From a virus, in the IMG/VR virus record IMGVR_UViG_3300043411_000715, positions 1-64,000 of that record: a stretch of 64,000 nucleotides of DNA; one strand, 5' to 3'. Of this stretch, positions 57,437-64,000 are shown piece by piece. Position 1 is the first letter of the stretch, and each line of letters opens with the position of its first letter. The position numbers and the translations under genes were made by a program. A model generated the notes under the pieces. It saw nothing but the letters and a program-made list of their open reading frames with translations, did not search any database and was not told the origin of the DNA.

Positions 57437-58158
57437 CATACACCATCATCTGCATCATCGCCGCAATCCTGCTCGTGCCGGCCATCATGGCCGCGCTGCA
57501 ATTCGCCTCGGCCCTCTACACGCGCACCGCCGAGCGCACCGTGCGCGACTCCGGCATGCCCGATGCCGACCAGGCCGCGTGCATGGACAGCATGGACCTT
57601 GCCCGCGAGCGCGAGCTGCCGGTGATCTTCTACGACTGCATCGCGCCGATCTTGATGCTGCTGGTGCTGCCCTTCGTGCCACGCAGCGCGAACAAGCTGC
57701 CTAGCTGGCTGCGCAAGTGGGACAACAACATCTCAATCAACGGCGACTCGGGCGGCGTGCTGATGCCCGATGGATCGTGGGTGGGCTACTACGACGTGCC
57801 GGACTGGGAGGCCGTGAAGGGCTACCCGCAAGTCAGCTACGACGATCCATCCTATGGCGGCGATGCCTACTACGCGCGCGGCCATCATCCGCGCTCATTC
57901 TGGGCGCGCTACGTCTGGCTTGGCTGGCGCAACCGCGCCACGCAGGCCAGCTTCGACGTCGGCATCGACAGCAGTGCGCCCATCGTCACCGCAGCCGAAG
58001 GCGACGGCTGGCGCATCCGCCGCTCCGGTGACCTGTGGGAAGTGTTCAGTCATCGGAGTTGGCTGCGCTGCTATTACGGCTGGAAGGTGTATGAGGCGCC
58101 AGGCCGCGTGCGGCCTGTGTGCATCGGATTCAGTTTTCGCAAAAGGGACGAGCCATGA
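57433..58158 (+). CDS. Phage membrane-associated protein of unknown function
   Basis: 241 residues with two hydrophobic segments (MTYTIICIIAAILLVPAIMA and ILMLLVLPFV). A C-terminal domain has WARYVWLGWRNRATQASFDV, widely seen in phage lysis regions (I recall a DUF7338-type family). Role unknown; overlaps the endolysin stop by 4 nt. Confidence 0.55.
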   Translation: MTYTIICIIAAILLVPAIMAALQFASALYTRTAERTVRDSGMPDADQAACMDSMDLARERELPVIFYDCIAPILMLLVLPFVPRSANKLPSWLRKWDNNISINGDSGGVLMPDGSWVGYYDVPDWEAVKGYPQVSYDDPSYGGDAYYARGHHPRSFWARYVWLGWRNRATQASFDVGIDSSAPIVTAAEGDGWRIRRSGDLWEVFSHRSWLRCYYGWKVYEAPGRVRPVCIGFSFRKRDEP

Positions 58159-58418
58159 TCCGACTTGCATCCATCCTCTTTGCGCTGCTGACCGCGTGCG
58201 TGCTGCTGCTGGCCGCAAGCCAGCCCGCGCACGCCAGCGGCGCGCCAATCGACCTTTTCGACGTCATTAAAGGGCTTTCCCAACGGATTTTCGTTGAAAA
58301 GCCGCCAGAACCCGAAATGACGCCCGATCAGCGGCGCGAGTGGCTGGATCAAGAGCGGGCGTATCGCGCGCAGCAGGCCGCATCAAAGGCGCAAGCCGCA
58401 TCGGAGGCAAATCCGTGA
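58155..58418 (+). CDS. Small exported protein, cassette 3
   Basis: 87 residues from ATG 58155. An N-terminal signal peptide (RLASILFALLTACVLLLAAS, then AHA-SG as a likely cleavage site) leads to a short charged periplasmic part. No family recognised. Confidence 0.55.
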   Translation: MIRLASILFALLTACVLLLAASQPAHASGAPIDLFDVIKGLSQRIFVEKPPEPEMTPDQRREWLDQERAYRAQQAASKAQAASEANP

Positions 58419-58420
58419 CC

Positions 58421-58477
58421 ATGCTTGACTTTTGGGACTGGTGCATCAGCACCTGGCTGGCGTGGTGGTGCGCATGA
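58421..58477 (+). CDS. 18-aa Trp-rich peptide gene, cassette 3
   Basis: MLDFWDWCISTWLAWWCA, five Trp in 18 residues. The stop overlaps the next ATG. Same slot and pattern as the 27-aa peptide at 25206. No clear SD of its own; it is likely translated by coupling. Too short for usual gene finders. Confidence 0.55.
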   Translation: MLDFWDWCISTWLAWWCA

Positions 58478-58692
58478 GCGAGTTCAAGGTTTGGAGCGCA
58501 CCCATCACCGGGCGCGATGGACACACCTACGCGGTGCGCTACCTGCTGACCGACGCGGAGCTGACTGGACTGCAATCGGCCGGCCTGATCGGCGATGCCG
58601 ACGAGGTTGTCGGCCTGCAGCACGCGGCCGATTGTGTGGTGGCGCAGTACGAGCGCGAGGCCATGCTGGTCTGCGGTGGGAGCATGCAATGA
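58474..58692 (+). CDS. Conserved 72-aa lysis-cassette protein
   Basis: Full-length version of the partial gene at 2-88 (identical over the shared 28 codons) and homologue of 25286-25495. Contains YAVRYLLTDAELTGLQSAGL and ends CGGSMQ. Function unknown; overlaps both neighbours. Confidence 0.65.
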   Translation: MSEFKVWSAPITGRDGHTYAVRYLLTDAELTGLQSAGLIGDADEVVGLQHAADCVVAQYEREAMLVCGGSMQ

Positions 58693-58720
58693 AGCCAGAG
58701 CGACGTGGTGGACGACGCAA
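58605..58720 (+). repeat. 116-bp exact repeat of window bases 1-116
   Basis: Identical base for base to 1-116. The first mismatch is T58721 versus C117, then nine further matches, then clear divergence. The repeat may extend left of the window start. See findings. Confidence 0.9.
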
Positions 58721-58910
58721 TTTCTGGACGGCCATCGACGACCAAATCCTGCGCGACGGCTTTGACACCATGACGCTGGCCGAGCTGTGCCGCAAGCTGG
58801 GCCGTAAACCCAGCGCCGTGGCGGCGCGCGCCGGCGTGTTGGGGCTTGAGCCGCATGGCGAGTGCGGCGTGCAGGCGCTGCAGCGGGCGTGGTTCGGGGC
58901 GGCGCAATGA
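58689..58910 (+). CDS. Small HTH-like protein, cassette 3
   Basis: 73 residues, divergent allele of 85-303. Same first 14 residues (MKPERRGGRRNFWT), then LAELCRKLGRKPSAVAARAG as the helix-turn-helix-like part. Overlaps both neighbours (ATGA). Confidence 0.6.
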   Translation: MKPERRGGRRNFWTAIDDQILRDGFDTMTLAELCRKLGRKPSAVAARAGVLGLEPHGECGVQALQRAWFGAAQ

Positions 58911-59434
58911 CCCTCAACATCCTGCCCTGGTGGGCCTACGCCGCCGCTGGCGCCGTGGCCGGCGCGCTGCTGGCCGGTGGGCTGCAGCAGGCGCGGGTGA
59001 GCAATGCCAAAGCCGAGCTGGCGCACGAGCAGGTCATCCGCGCCACCCTGCAGGCCGACATTGCAGCGGCATCCGACAAAGCCCGAGCCGATGTCGATAT
59101 CGCCAGGCAGGCCAAAGCTGATGCCGTGGCCGCCGTGGACACAAAATCTCAAAAGGAGCTGGCCGATGCCCACAAAGAAAATGACCGCCTGCGCGCTGTT
59201 GTTCGCATCTCTGCTGACAGCTTGCGCATCCTCGGCGCCAGTTGTCCAGGCCCCGCCGATCCTGTGCCCGCCGCCGCCAGCGCCAGCGGCGTGGGCGATG
59301 CAGCCCCCCAGCTTGATGCAGGCGTTCGAGAAAATATTCTCGATCTCCGCGCCGCCGTGACCGAGGCCGAGGCAACGATCAAATACCTGCAGGGCTACGC
59401 GCGCGCAGTGGCCCAGCCGTCAAGCAATCCTTGA
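58907..59434 (+). CDS. Rz: i-spanin (Rz-like), cassette 3
   Basis: 175 residues. The N-terminal membrane helix (LPWWAYAAAGAVAGALLAGG) is nearly the same as in cassette 2, then a coiled coil with its own sequence. Inner-membrane spanin subunit. A terminator follows at 59443. Confidence 0.85.
   Translation: MTLNILPWWAYAAAGAVAGALLAGGLQQARVSNAKAELAHEQVIRATLQADIAAASDKARADVDIARQAKADAVAAVDTKSQKELADAHKENDRLRAVVRISADSLRILGASCPGPADPVPAAASASGVGDAAPQLDAGVRENILDLRAAVTEAEATIKYLQGYARAVAQPSSNP
59166..59360 (+). CDS. Rz1: o-spanin lipoprotein (Rz1-like), nested, cassette 3
   Basis: 64 residues in another frame inside the i-spanin. AAAGGAG 6-7 nt before ATG 59166. The signal peptide MPTKKMTACALLFASLLTAC ends in lipobox LTAC, followed by a Pro-rich mature part. 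Unrelated in the mature sequence to the other two o-spanins (no CxPSCSQ). Confidence 0.85.
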   Translation: MPTKKMTACALLFASLLTACASSAPVVQAPPILCPPPPAPAAWAMQPPSLMQAFEKIFSISAPP

Positions 59435-59442
59435 CAGCTCAA

Positions 59443-59482
59443 ACCCGGCAAAGCCTCACGGTTTTGTCGGGTATATTTTTTT
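59443..59482 (+). terminator. Strong terminator after lysis cassette 3
   Basis: ACCCGGCAAA (59443-59452), 10-nt loop, TTTGTCGGGT (59463-59472), with one G-T pair, then ATATTTTTTT. Closes the late transcript. Confidence 0.88.
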
Positions 59483-59484
59483 GC

Positions 59485-59513
59485 TTGCGCCGGTGCAGAA
59501 TCTGCCCCATAAT
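59485..59513 (+). promoter_or_regulatory. Candidate sigma70 promoter
   Basis: TTGCGC (59485-59490), 17-bp spacer, CATAAT (59508-59513), immediately downstream of the terminator and upstream of the gene at 59597. The AT content rises here. Confidence 0.6.
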
Positions 59514-59596
59514 ACAGCCATGCAATCGAAAAAGGTTGCACCCGGCGCCAGGCGGAACCTGGCTTCACTGCCGCACAGGCAGCACAGGAGAGAAAA

Positions 59597-59743
59597 ATGT
59601 GGCAAATCGAACAATATAGCACCGGGAAAGTGATGACAAATACTTTCTTCGAAACGGATCAGTGTGGGCGCTTCATTGAGCTGGTTGCACACATAACGGG
59701 CATTCCAGTGGAAGACCTGGACGCGGTTTTTATTGTCTGCTGA
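59597..59743 (+). CDS. 48-aa small protein
   Basis: ACAGGAGAG before ATG 59597. The product (MWQIEQYSTGKVMTNTFFET...) ends in IPVEDLDAVFIVC. Lower GC than the phage average. First gene behind the promoter at 59485; too short for usual gene calls; function unknown. Confidence 0.55.
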   Translation: MWQIEQYSTGKVMTNTFFETDQCGRFIELVAHITGIPVEDLDAVFIVC

Positions 59744-59758
59744 TGTGGTAGGCGCGCC

Positions 59759-60130
59759 ATGAAAATCCCACTCAACGAAATCTCAACTAATGGGCTCCTG
59801 CGACTTCTGAACGATGTGGCGGCGGAGCTTCATTCACGTCACGACTTTGCCCCACAGGACAAAAAGAAGCCAGCCGTCGCGCAGCCAGACAAAGCAATGG
59901 CCGCGCTGCTGGATGCGCCCGATGCGGACGACGCCGATTTCTGTCTCATGATCGCAGCCCGCATCAGAGGTGGCGGCTACGTCAAAGCCCACGAGCGCGA
60001 GCGGGTGGCTGCCATCGCTCAAGACTATCCGCTGTGGGTGCGCCGCCAGGGCCTGCCCACGGTGCATAACGCTGGAGCTTGGCAGCGCTCTACAGTAAGT
60101 GCCAGCGCGCCACGCGCGAGGGCGCGATGA
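59759..60130 (+). CDS. Hypothetical protein
   Basis: 123 residues. The N-terminal helix (LNEISTNGLLRLLNDVAAEL) and a middle part with RIRGGGYVKAHERERVAAIA resemble a small nucleic-acid-associated protein, but no family is recognised. Overlaps the next gene by 4 nt. Confidence 0.5.
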   Translation: MKIPLNEISTNGLLRLLNDVAAELHSRHDFAPQDKKKPAVAQPDKAMAALLDAPDADDADFCLMIAARIRGGGYVKAHERERVAAIAQDYPLWVRRQGLPTVHNAGAWQRSTVSASAPRARAR

Positions 60131-60573
60131 AGTACCGCATCTTCATCGACGACAATCCAGCCGGGGCAACCGATTGGTTGCCCATCGCACAGGCCGCATG
60201 GCACCGTGCCTGCCGCGACCGTCATGCTGCCCAGCACGGTGGCGATGCTGTTCTGATGATCGACGGCCGCATCGTCGCGTCCGTGCAGCCTCGAACCGGC
60301 GAGGGCCACCCGTGGCCGGTGCGCGATGATCGCGTGATCGGTACGCGTGACATCGCCGCAGCCGTGCAGCAGCTCGCGCGCATCGCTGGCGTTTCGCAAG
60401 CGCAACTGGCCGACGAGCTAACCGTCATGGGCTTGCCAACCGCGCCCGCGCGGCTCAAAAGCATTGCGTCGCAAGAGACGGGCCGCCGTACACACGCAAG
60501 CGCGGCGGAAATCGTCGCGCTGTGCTATGCGGCAATCGCGGCACTCAAAAAGAGTTTCAATGACCCCCGCTGA
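60127..60573 (+). CDS. Hypothetical protein with HTH-like C-terminal half
   Basis: 148 residues from ATG 60127. The C-terminal half (AAAVQQLARIAGVSQAQLAD, ELTVMGLPTAPARLKSI) looks like an HTH. May regulate the neighbouring early genes. Overlaps the XRE-like gene by 14 nt. Confidence 0.5.
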   Translation: MKYRIFIDDNPAGATDWLPIAQAAWHRACRDRHAAQHGGDAVLMIDGRIVASVQPRTGEGHPWPVRDDRVIGTRDIAAAVQQLARIAGVSQAQLADELTVMGLPTAPARLKSIASQETGRRTHASAAEIVALCYAAIAALKKSFNDPR

Positions 60574-60760
60574 CCTGCGCGCCTGGCGTGCTGCCATGTT
60601 CTTGACGCAGCAGCAGGCCGCCGAGGCGCTGGGCGTGTCCCTGCGCACGGTCAAGTCGTGGGAGGCGGGCTTTGCCGCGCCGCCGGCATTCCTGGCGCTG
60701 GCCTGCGCGGCGCTGGCCGCTGGGCTGGGGCCGTGGGTGGATCAATGGTCATCCTCCTGA
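60560..60760 (+). CDS. XRE-family small HTH protein
   Basis: 66 residues. RAAMFLTQQQAAEALGVSLR, TVKSWEAGFAAPP is a standard XRE helix-turn-helix. Probably a repressor or Cro-type regulator of this second early region. It converges on the leftward operon. Confidence 0.75.
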   Translation: MTPADLRAWRAAMFLTQQQAAEALGVSLRTVKSWEAGFAAPPAFLALACAALAAGLGPWVDQWSSS

Positions 60761-60803
60761 GGCCACGGCTCGCGCTTGTCCCTGCGCTGGCGGGATCGGC
60801 GGC

Positions 60804-61229
60804 TCATGATTGCGGCTCCCAGGACCACCTATCCGGGTCGATTTGTGGCGGCTCCCACCCCTCGATCAGCCCATCGGCGCCGATCTTCATGATGATGTAG
60901 TCGCCGTAGGCGGGCTCGCTGACGCCCAGCAGGTCAGGCACGTAGCCCGACATCTCGGCTACAACCCTTTTGCCATCGAGTAGCTCGTATTCGCCGGCGT
61001 CGCACACCTTGTAGTAAATGTCCGCCGTCGTCCCTTCGGGCCAGTCGCGCACGCGGCCGGTATCCAGCTCGATGATCGGCATCCAGCAGTCACCGAAGCG
61101 CAGCGGGATCAGCGCGCCGTCCGTGTCTTCAACACCGTTTACCGTGGCATCTTCCCAATGGCGGACTTCCGCCGTGATGCCGATGGCGGTGACCTCGATT
61201 TCCTTAGTGATTTGTGCTGTGATTTTCAT
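60804..61229 (-). CDS. Hypothetical early protein
   Basis: 141 residues, beta-rich (MKITAQITKEIEVTAIGITA, EVRHWEDATVNG). No family recognised. Last gene of the second leftward operon; start overlaps the preceding stop. Confidence 0.55.
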   Translation of the reverse strand: MKITAQITKEIEVTAIGITAEVRHWEDATVNGVEDTDGALIPLRFGDCWMPIIELDTGRVRDWPEGTTADIYYKVCDAGEYELLDGKRVVAEMSGYVPDLLGVSEPAYGDYIIMKIGADGLIEGWEPPQIDPDRWSWEPQS

Positions 61230-61501
61230 GCTTCGCCTCCTTCCTTGGCTGCGCGGGCGCGCAGGTATTTGACGGCCGCGTTATGGGCGTCCGCCACGTA
61301 CTCCGCATTGGGCATCCTCACGATTTCTGTCAGGGCGGCGATGTGCTTTGCGTCACAAGCATCCCCCCGTGCTGCTTGGGCTGCGCCAGCAAGGGCAGCG
61401 CGCCCTTGGACTACCGTGTTGTGGGTCTCGCCGAAGTGCAATGCGTTGTGCTCTACGCATATCCACAGCGCCTCGCGCAAGGCACCTCGAAAATCAGCCA
61501 T
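61226..61501 (-). CDS. Two-module early protein (shuffled)
   Basis: 91 residues from ATG 61501. The N-terminal module (LREALWICVEHNALHFGETH, NTVVQGRAALAGAA) equals the head of the protein at 26729-27136. The C-terminal module (CDAKHIAALTEIVRMPNAEY, VADAHNAAVKYLRAR) equals the tail of the Lar-like protein at 27708-28106. The joint is at AQAARGD. Function unknown. Confidence 0.6.
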   Translation of the reverse strand: MADFRGALREALWICVEHNALHFGETHNTVVQGRAALAGAAQAARGDACDAKHIAALTEIVRMPNAEYVADAHNAAVKYLRARAAKEGGEA

Positions 61502-61829
61502 TGCTCTCTCCTTGTGCGCTGCGGGCGGCGTCGATGATCGAATCGACCTCATCGGCTGGCGCGCAGCGCAACCAATAAAATACGTCTGTGCTATCCCAGG
61601 TCTTGTATTTCTTGAGATACCGATACCGCGCGGCATCCTCCGCATCCTGAGATGCTGGCGCAGCAGGTTGGGTCGGGCTTTCGGCTTTCCTCTGGATGTA
61701 GGCTTGCAGCCACGCGTCCACGTAGGCGCGCATCTGGTCGGCGGTGTAGAGATAAACCTCGTCGAGGAAAGACTCTTGAACCAACATGAAATGTGCCGGC
61801 AGCTCGGGGTATTGTTTGTTGTCGGTCAT
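61494..61829 (-). CDS. Hypothetical early protein with Ala/Pro linker
   Basis: 111 residues. The N-terminal part (ADQMRAYVDAWLQAYIQRKA) and C-terminal part (DAEDAARYRYLKKYKTWDST) are joined by PTQPAAPASQ. The AARYRYLK segment is common in phage early proteins. Function unknown. Confidence 0.55.
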   Translation of the reverse strand: MTDNKQYPELPAHFMLVQESFLDEVYLYTADQMRAYVDAWLQAYIQRKAESPTQPAAPASQDAEDAARYRYLKKYKTWDSTDVFYWLRCAPADEVDSIIDAARSAQGESNG

Positions 61830-62080
61830 CCTGATTTCGTCCTTGGTTGAATCTCCGTCGCCTGCCAGATCGGCTGCTGGATGCGCTCAAAAGTGATGAC
61901 GCGCTTCATGCCCAATTTCGCCAGCGTGGCGTCACTCGGGGATGATTTTTCGCCGGTGGATAGTCGGAACAGGTAGCTCGATTCGATGCCGATTGCTTTT
62001 GCGGCGGCGCGCACAGAGCCGTGGGTGTTGATCAGTTCGCCGACGCGTGTACGTATGGGGTCGCTGCTGCCCTCGGTCAC
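61826..62080 (-). CDS. HTH protein of second early operon
   Basis: 84 residues. ELINTHGSVRAAAKAIGIES, SYLFRLSTGEKSSPSDATLA has the order of a small XRE/Cro-type HTH. A DNA-binding regulator placed inside the leftward operon. Overlaps both neighbours by 4 nt. Confidence 0.65.
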   Translation of the reverse strand: MTEGSSDPIRTRVGELINTHGSVRAAAKAIGIESSYLFRLSTGEKSSPSDATLAKLGMKRVITFERIQQPIWQATEIQPRTKSG

Positions 62081-62460
62081 GCCTGCTCCTTTGCTGGCTC
62101 CATTTCGTCCCCGATGATTCCCTCAAAAGCATCAAGTGCGTCATTCCAGACCGACATATCGACCATCATTGCCAGTCCATCAGGGCCTTCAATTTCCTCT
62201 CCGCTGTGGAACATGGCGGCGATGGTGTTCAGGGCGCCGTCTGCTGGCGGCTGTGCTGCGGTGGAGAGGGCAGCGAGGATCGCGTCGGCCAATTCAGGGG
62301 GCGTGTCGGACTCGCCCACGTCATCAAAGTCGTCCTGACTCATCGTGCCGAAGTTCCACGCTTCCCAGACGCGCAAGCAGCGGTAGGTGCCGCTCAGATG
62401 TTCAGCAATCATGTCGATCAGCTTTTCGCGCAGGGCGGCGTTGGGGTGGGGTGTGGTCAT
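62077..62460 (-). CDS. Hypothetical early protein with linker module
   Basis: 127 residues. The N-terminal module (ALREKLIDMIAEHLSGTYRC) is followed by ALSTAAQPPA, the same linker as in 28099-28722 at DNA level, then an acidic C-terminal part (SVWNDALDAFEGIIGDEMEP). Function unknown. Confidence 0.55.
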   Translation of the reverse strand: MTTPHPNAALREKLIDMIAEHLSGTYRCLRVWEAWNFGTMSQDDFDDVGESDTPPELADAILAALSTAAQPPADGALNTIAAMFHSGEEIEGPDGLAMMVDMSVWNDALDAFEGIIGDEMEPAKEQA

Positions 62461-62699
62461 TTGATCAGCTCCGTGCGTTCAAAAAAATTGCAGCCGTCCC
62501 AGTCGGGTGGCGGCTCTGCTGGGCGCAGCAGGCCGTGAGCAAGAGCAATGTCTTGCAACTCACCGCCATCAATGCCGCCTTCGGGCCAGGCCTGCATCAC
62601 CTCTTTTGTAAATGCGAGCAGTTGGTCGCGCTGCGCCGTGACGCATTGCTTGCAGTCGCATGCCGGGTCGTGACCATGAATGCCGGCGTCAGCGGTCAT
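62457..62699 (-). CDS. Small Cys/His-containing early protein
   Basis: 80 residues with HGHDPACDCKQC at the N-terminus (possible zinc site) and a C-terminal part with PPPDWDGCNFFERTELIK. Overlaps the YqaJ-type gene by 4 nt. Function unknown. Confidence 0.55.
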   Translation of the reverse strand: MTADAGIHGHDPACDCKQCVTAQRDQLLAFTKEVMQAWPEGGIDGGELQDIALAHGLLRPAEPPPDWDGCNFFERTELIK

Positions 62700-64000
62700 G
62701 CTGCCTCCTCTTGGCGCGCTTCATTGGCCAAGCAGGCGACCTGCTCCAAATGACCCGTCAGTTTTTGTAGCAACTCGTGGAATTGCGCGGACGAATACAG
62801 TTTGGCCTTCTTCGTCGCCAGCGGCTCGATACCGAATTCGGCCAGGCCAGCCGCGCTCACGCTGATCGGGTGCAGGCGCTCGTTGATGGCGCCGAGGGTC
62901 AGGGTGGGCGCGTCATCGGCTGCACTTCCAACTGCCGCAACGGGAGCAATGCCAGCGGCCACAGGCGCGGCAGCAATCGGGGCAGGTGCAAGGGGCTTTC
63001 CCGGCGTGGCCTCTTTTTCTCGTTCGATCGCTTCCAGTGCTCGCGTTACGGCTGGTTTGGCGGCTTCGGCCAGGGTTCGCTCGCGCTGAGCCGCTGCTTC
63101 GCGCTCGGCCGCTTCCGCTTGGGCCTTCTGTTGCTCCTCGGCCCGAATGCGCGCCCGCTCGGCTTCGGCCTTGGCCTCGGCTGCGGCCTGGGCTTTTCGT
63201 TCTTCCTCTTGTCGGATGCGCTCACGCTCGGCCTCGATCCGCGCCGCTTCCGCATCCACCCGCTTTTGCATCAGCAGCCCCAGCGTCTCGCCGTCCTTGT
63301 AGGCCAGCTCCTGCCGGTCGGCAAACAGGTGGGCGTAGGCGGGCACGCTGTCGAGCGTTTGCAGGTTGTTGATGATCCTGGACGCCAAAGTGTTGACCTC
63401 TGCTTGGCTCGAAATCAGCGCGTCAGTCAGCTTGTCGTCGATGCTGGCCAGGCTGCTAAGGCCCTTGATGGCCGCGCCAAAGTCAGGCATAGGCACATTC
63501 AAGCGCACGCCTTTGATGTCCAATTGGCAGGCCGCAACATGCTTGTCAAACGCCCGGCGCGCCGCCATGACTTTCTCGGTGCGGCGCGCGTCTTTCTCTG
63601 CTTTGACCAGCTTCTCGGTCGCAAGTCGGGTTGACCGCGCCAGATCCTTGAGGTCGGCAACGGTGCGGCGCATCAGTTCGACGTCGCTTATCTGCGCGAG
63701 GGCTCCATCTTCGGCCTGGGCCAGCGCGTCCTCGGCTCGCTTGAGGGCCTTGCACGCAGCCTCGGCATCCGCGAACTGCTGATCGGTGGCGGGCCTGGCC
63801 GGGATGCGGGCAATGAAGTCACGCAGGGCCAAACCAAAGGCGTCGAGGTTGCCGCCCACGGTCAGGGCACCTTGCACCTGCACCACCACGGCGGGCAGGC
63901 TTTCCATGGGCGCGGGCGTGACCGGGGCCGGGCGGTCTTCGGGGACGTAGGCGGCGAGGTCGGAGGCGAATTGATCCCAGCCCGCAATCAGGCGCGACAC
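62696..64000 (-). CDS. Second YqaJ-type exonuclease gene (partial, coiled-coil half)
   Basis: Runs off the window, so only the C-terminal about 434 residues are seen. They match the tail of the nuclease at 28967-30811 closely through the coiled coil (LQTLDSVPAYAHLFADRQEL; ARIEAERERIRQEEERKAQA). They diverge after KLYS at the extreme C-terminus. The nuclease core should lie beyond 64000. Confidence 0.8.
   Translation of the reverse strand: MSRLIAGWDQFASDLAAYVPEDRPAPVTPAPMESLPAVVVQVQGALTVGGNLDAFGLALRDFIARIPARPATDQQFADAEAACKALKRAEDALAQAEDGALAQISDVELMRRTVADLKDLARSTRLATEKLVKAEKDARRTEKVMAARRAFDKHVAACQLDIKGVRLNVPMPDFGAAIKGLSSLASIDDKLTDALISSQAEVNTLASRIINNLQTLDSVPAYAHLFADRQELAYKDGETLGLLMQKRVDAEAARIEAERERIRQEEERKAQAAAEAKAEAERARIRAEEQQKAQAEAAEREAAAQRERTLAEAAKPAVTRALEAIEREKEATPGKPLAPAPIAAAPVAAGIAPVAAVGSAADDAPTLTLGAINERLHPISVSAAGLAEFGIEPLATKKAKLYSSAQFHELLQKLTGHLEQVACLANEARQEEAA

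Noticed and set aside
1-64000. CRISPR array, diversity-generating retroelement, tRNA, integrase or att site
   Set aside because: I looked for regularly spaced repeats, reverse transcriptase motifs, tRNA-like cloverleafs and recombinase motifs, and saw none.
1-64000. Window as bacterial chromosome with a prophage edge
   Set aside because: No bacterial gene was found at either end. Everything recognisable is phage, so a chromosome border cannot be supported here.

Overview
The window is phage DNA throughout. It is GC-rich, densely packed with short overlaps, and most consistent with a short-tailed (podovirus-type) phage of a betaproteobacterium, perhaps Burkholderiales or Comamonadaceae. The host is a guess from base composition and family resemblance. 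There is no rRNA, tRNA, housekeeping gene, CRISPR array or integrase. Recognisable phage families are a P22-type portal, N4-gp56-type capsid, large and small terminase, RecT, a YqaJ nuclease, RusA, DnaB-like helicase, GH19 endolysin and three Rz/Rz1 spanin pairs.

Layout: (1) 1-946, end of a lysis cassette (cassette 1). (2) 959-9288, tail and virion genes with a GNAT acetyltransferase and a PAPS-reductase-like enzyme among them. (3) 9301-24306, one open frame of about 5000 codons. It encodes a giant polyvalent protein with, in order, lysozyme-like, two ParB-like, RelA/SpoT-like, N6-adenine methyltransferase, SNF2-type helicase, zincin protease, PBECR-like nuclease and LPD38-like C-terminal parts. 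At least two sense genes and one antisense gene appear to be nested in its module seams. (4) 24444-26351, lysis cassette 2 (holin and spanins, no endolysin). (5) 26427-34365, a leftward early operon of small accessory proteins, a Lar-like protein, RecT and the YqaJ nuclease. (6) 34366-34892, a non-coding control region with a hairpin array and operator-like repeats. (7) 34893-42444, rightward early genes: Cro-like protein, replication initiator with iteron-like repeats, DnaB-like helicase, RusA, Ref-like nuclease and small Zn proteins. (8) 42441-55934, packaging, head and fibre genes. (9) 55931-59434, full lysis cassette 3 with holin, endolysin and spanins, then a strong terminator. (10) 59485-64000, a promoter, four rightward genes and a second leftward early operon ending inside a second YqaJ-type gene.

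Bases 1-116 are identical to 58605-58720, and the two then diverge into different alleles of the same genes. Joining 58604 to 1 restores an intact gene and gives a circle of about 58.6 kb with one full set of packaging, head, tail, lysis, replication and early modules. I infer that the window may start at an assembly-graph branch or recombination point. On that reading 58.7-64 kb is either the start of a related second phage or a real partial duplication. Single-copy terminase, portal, capsid and tail genes, against two YqaJ genes and three spanin sets, fit this.

Working together: the early operons supply recombination (YqaJ plus RecT), anti-restriction (Lar-like) and control functions. The rightward early block starts replication. 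TerS, TerL and portal package DNA into the capsid. The tail block and giant protein probably make the ejection apparatus and deliver host-takeover enzymes. Holin, endolysin and spanins release progeny.
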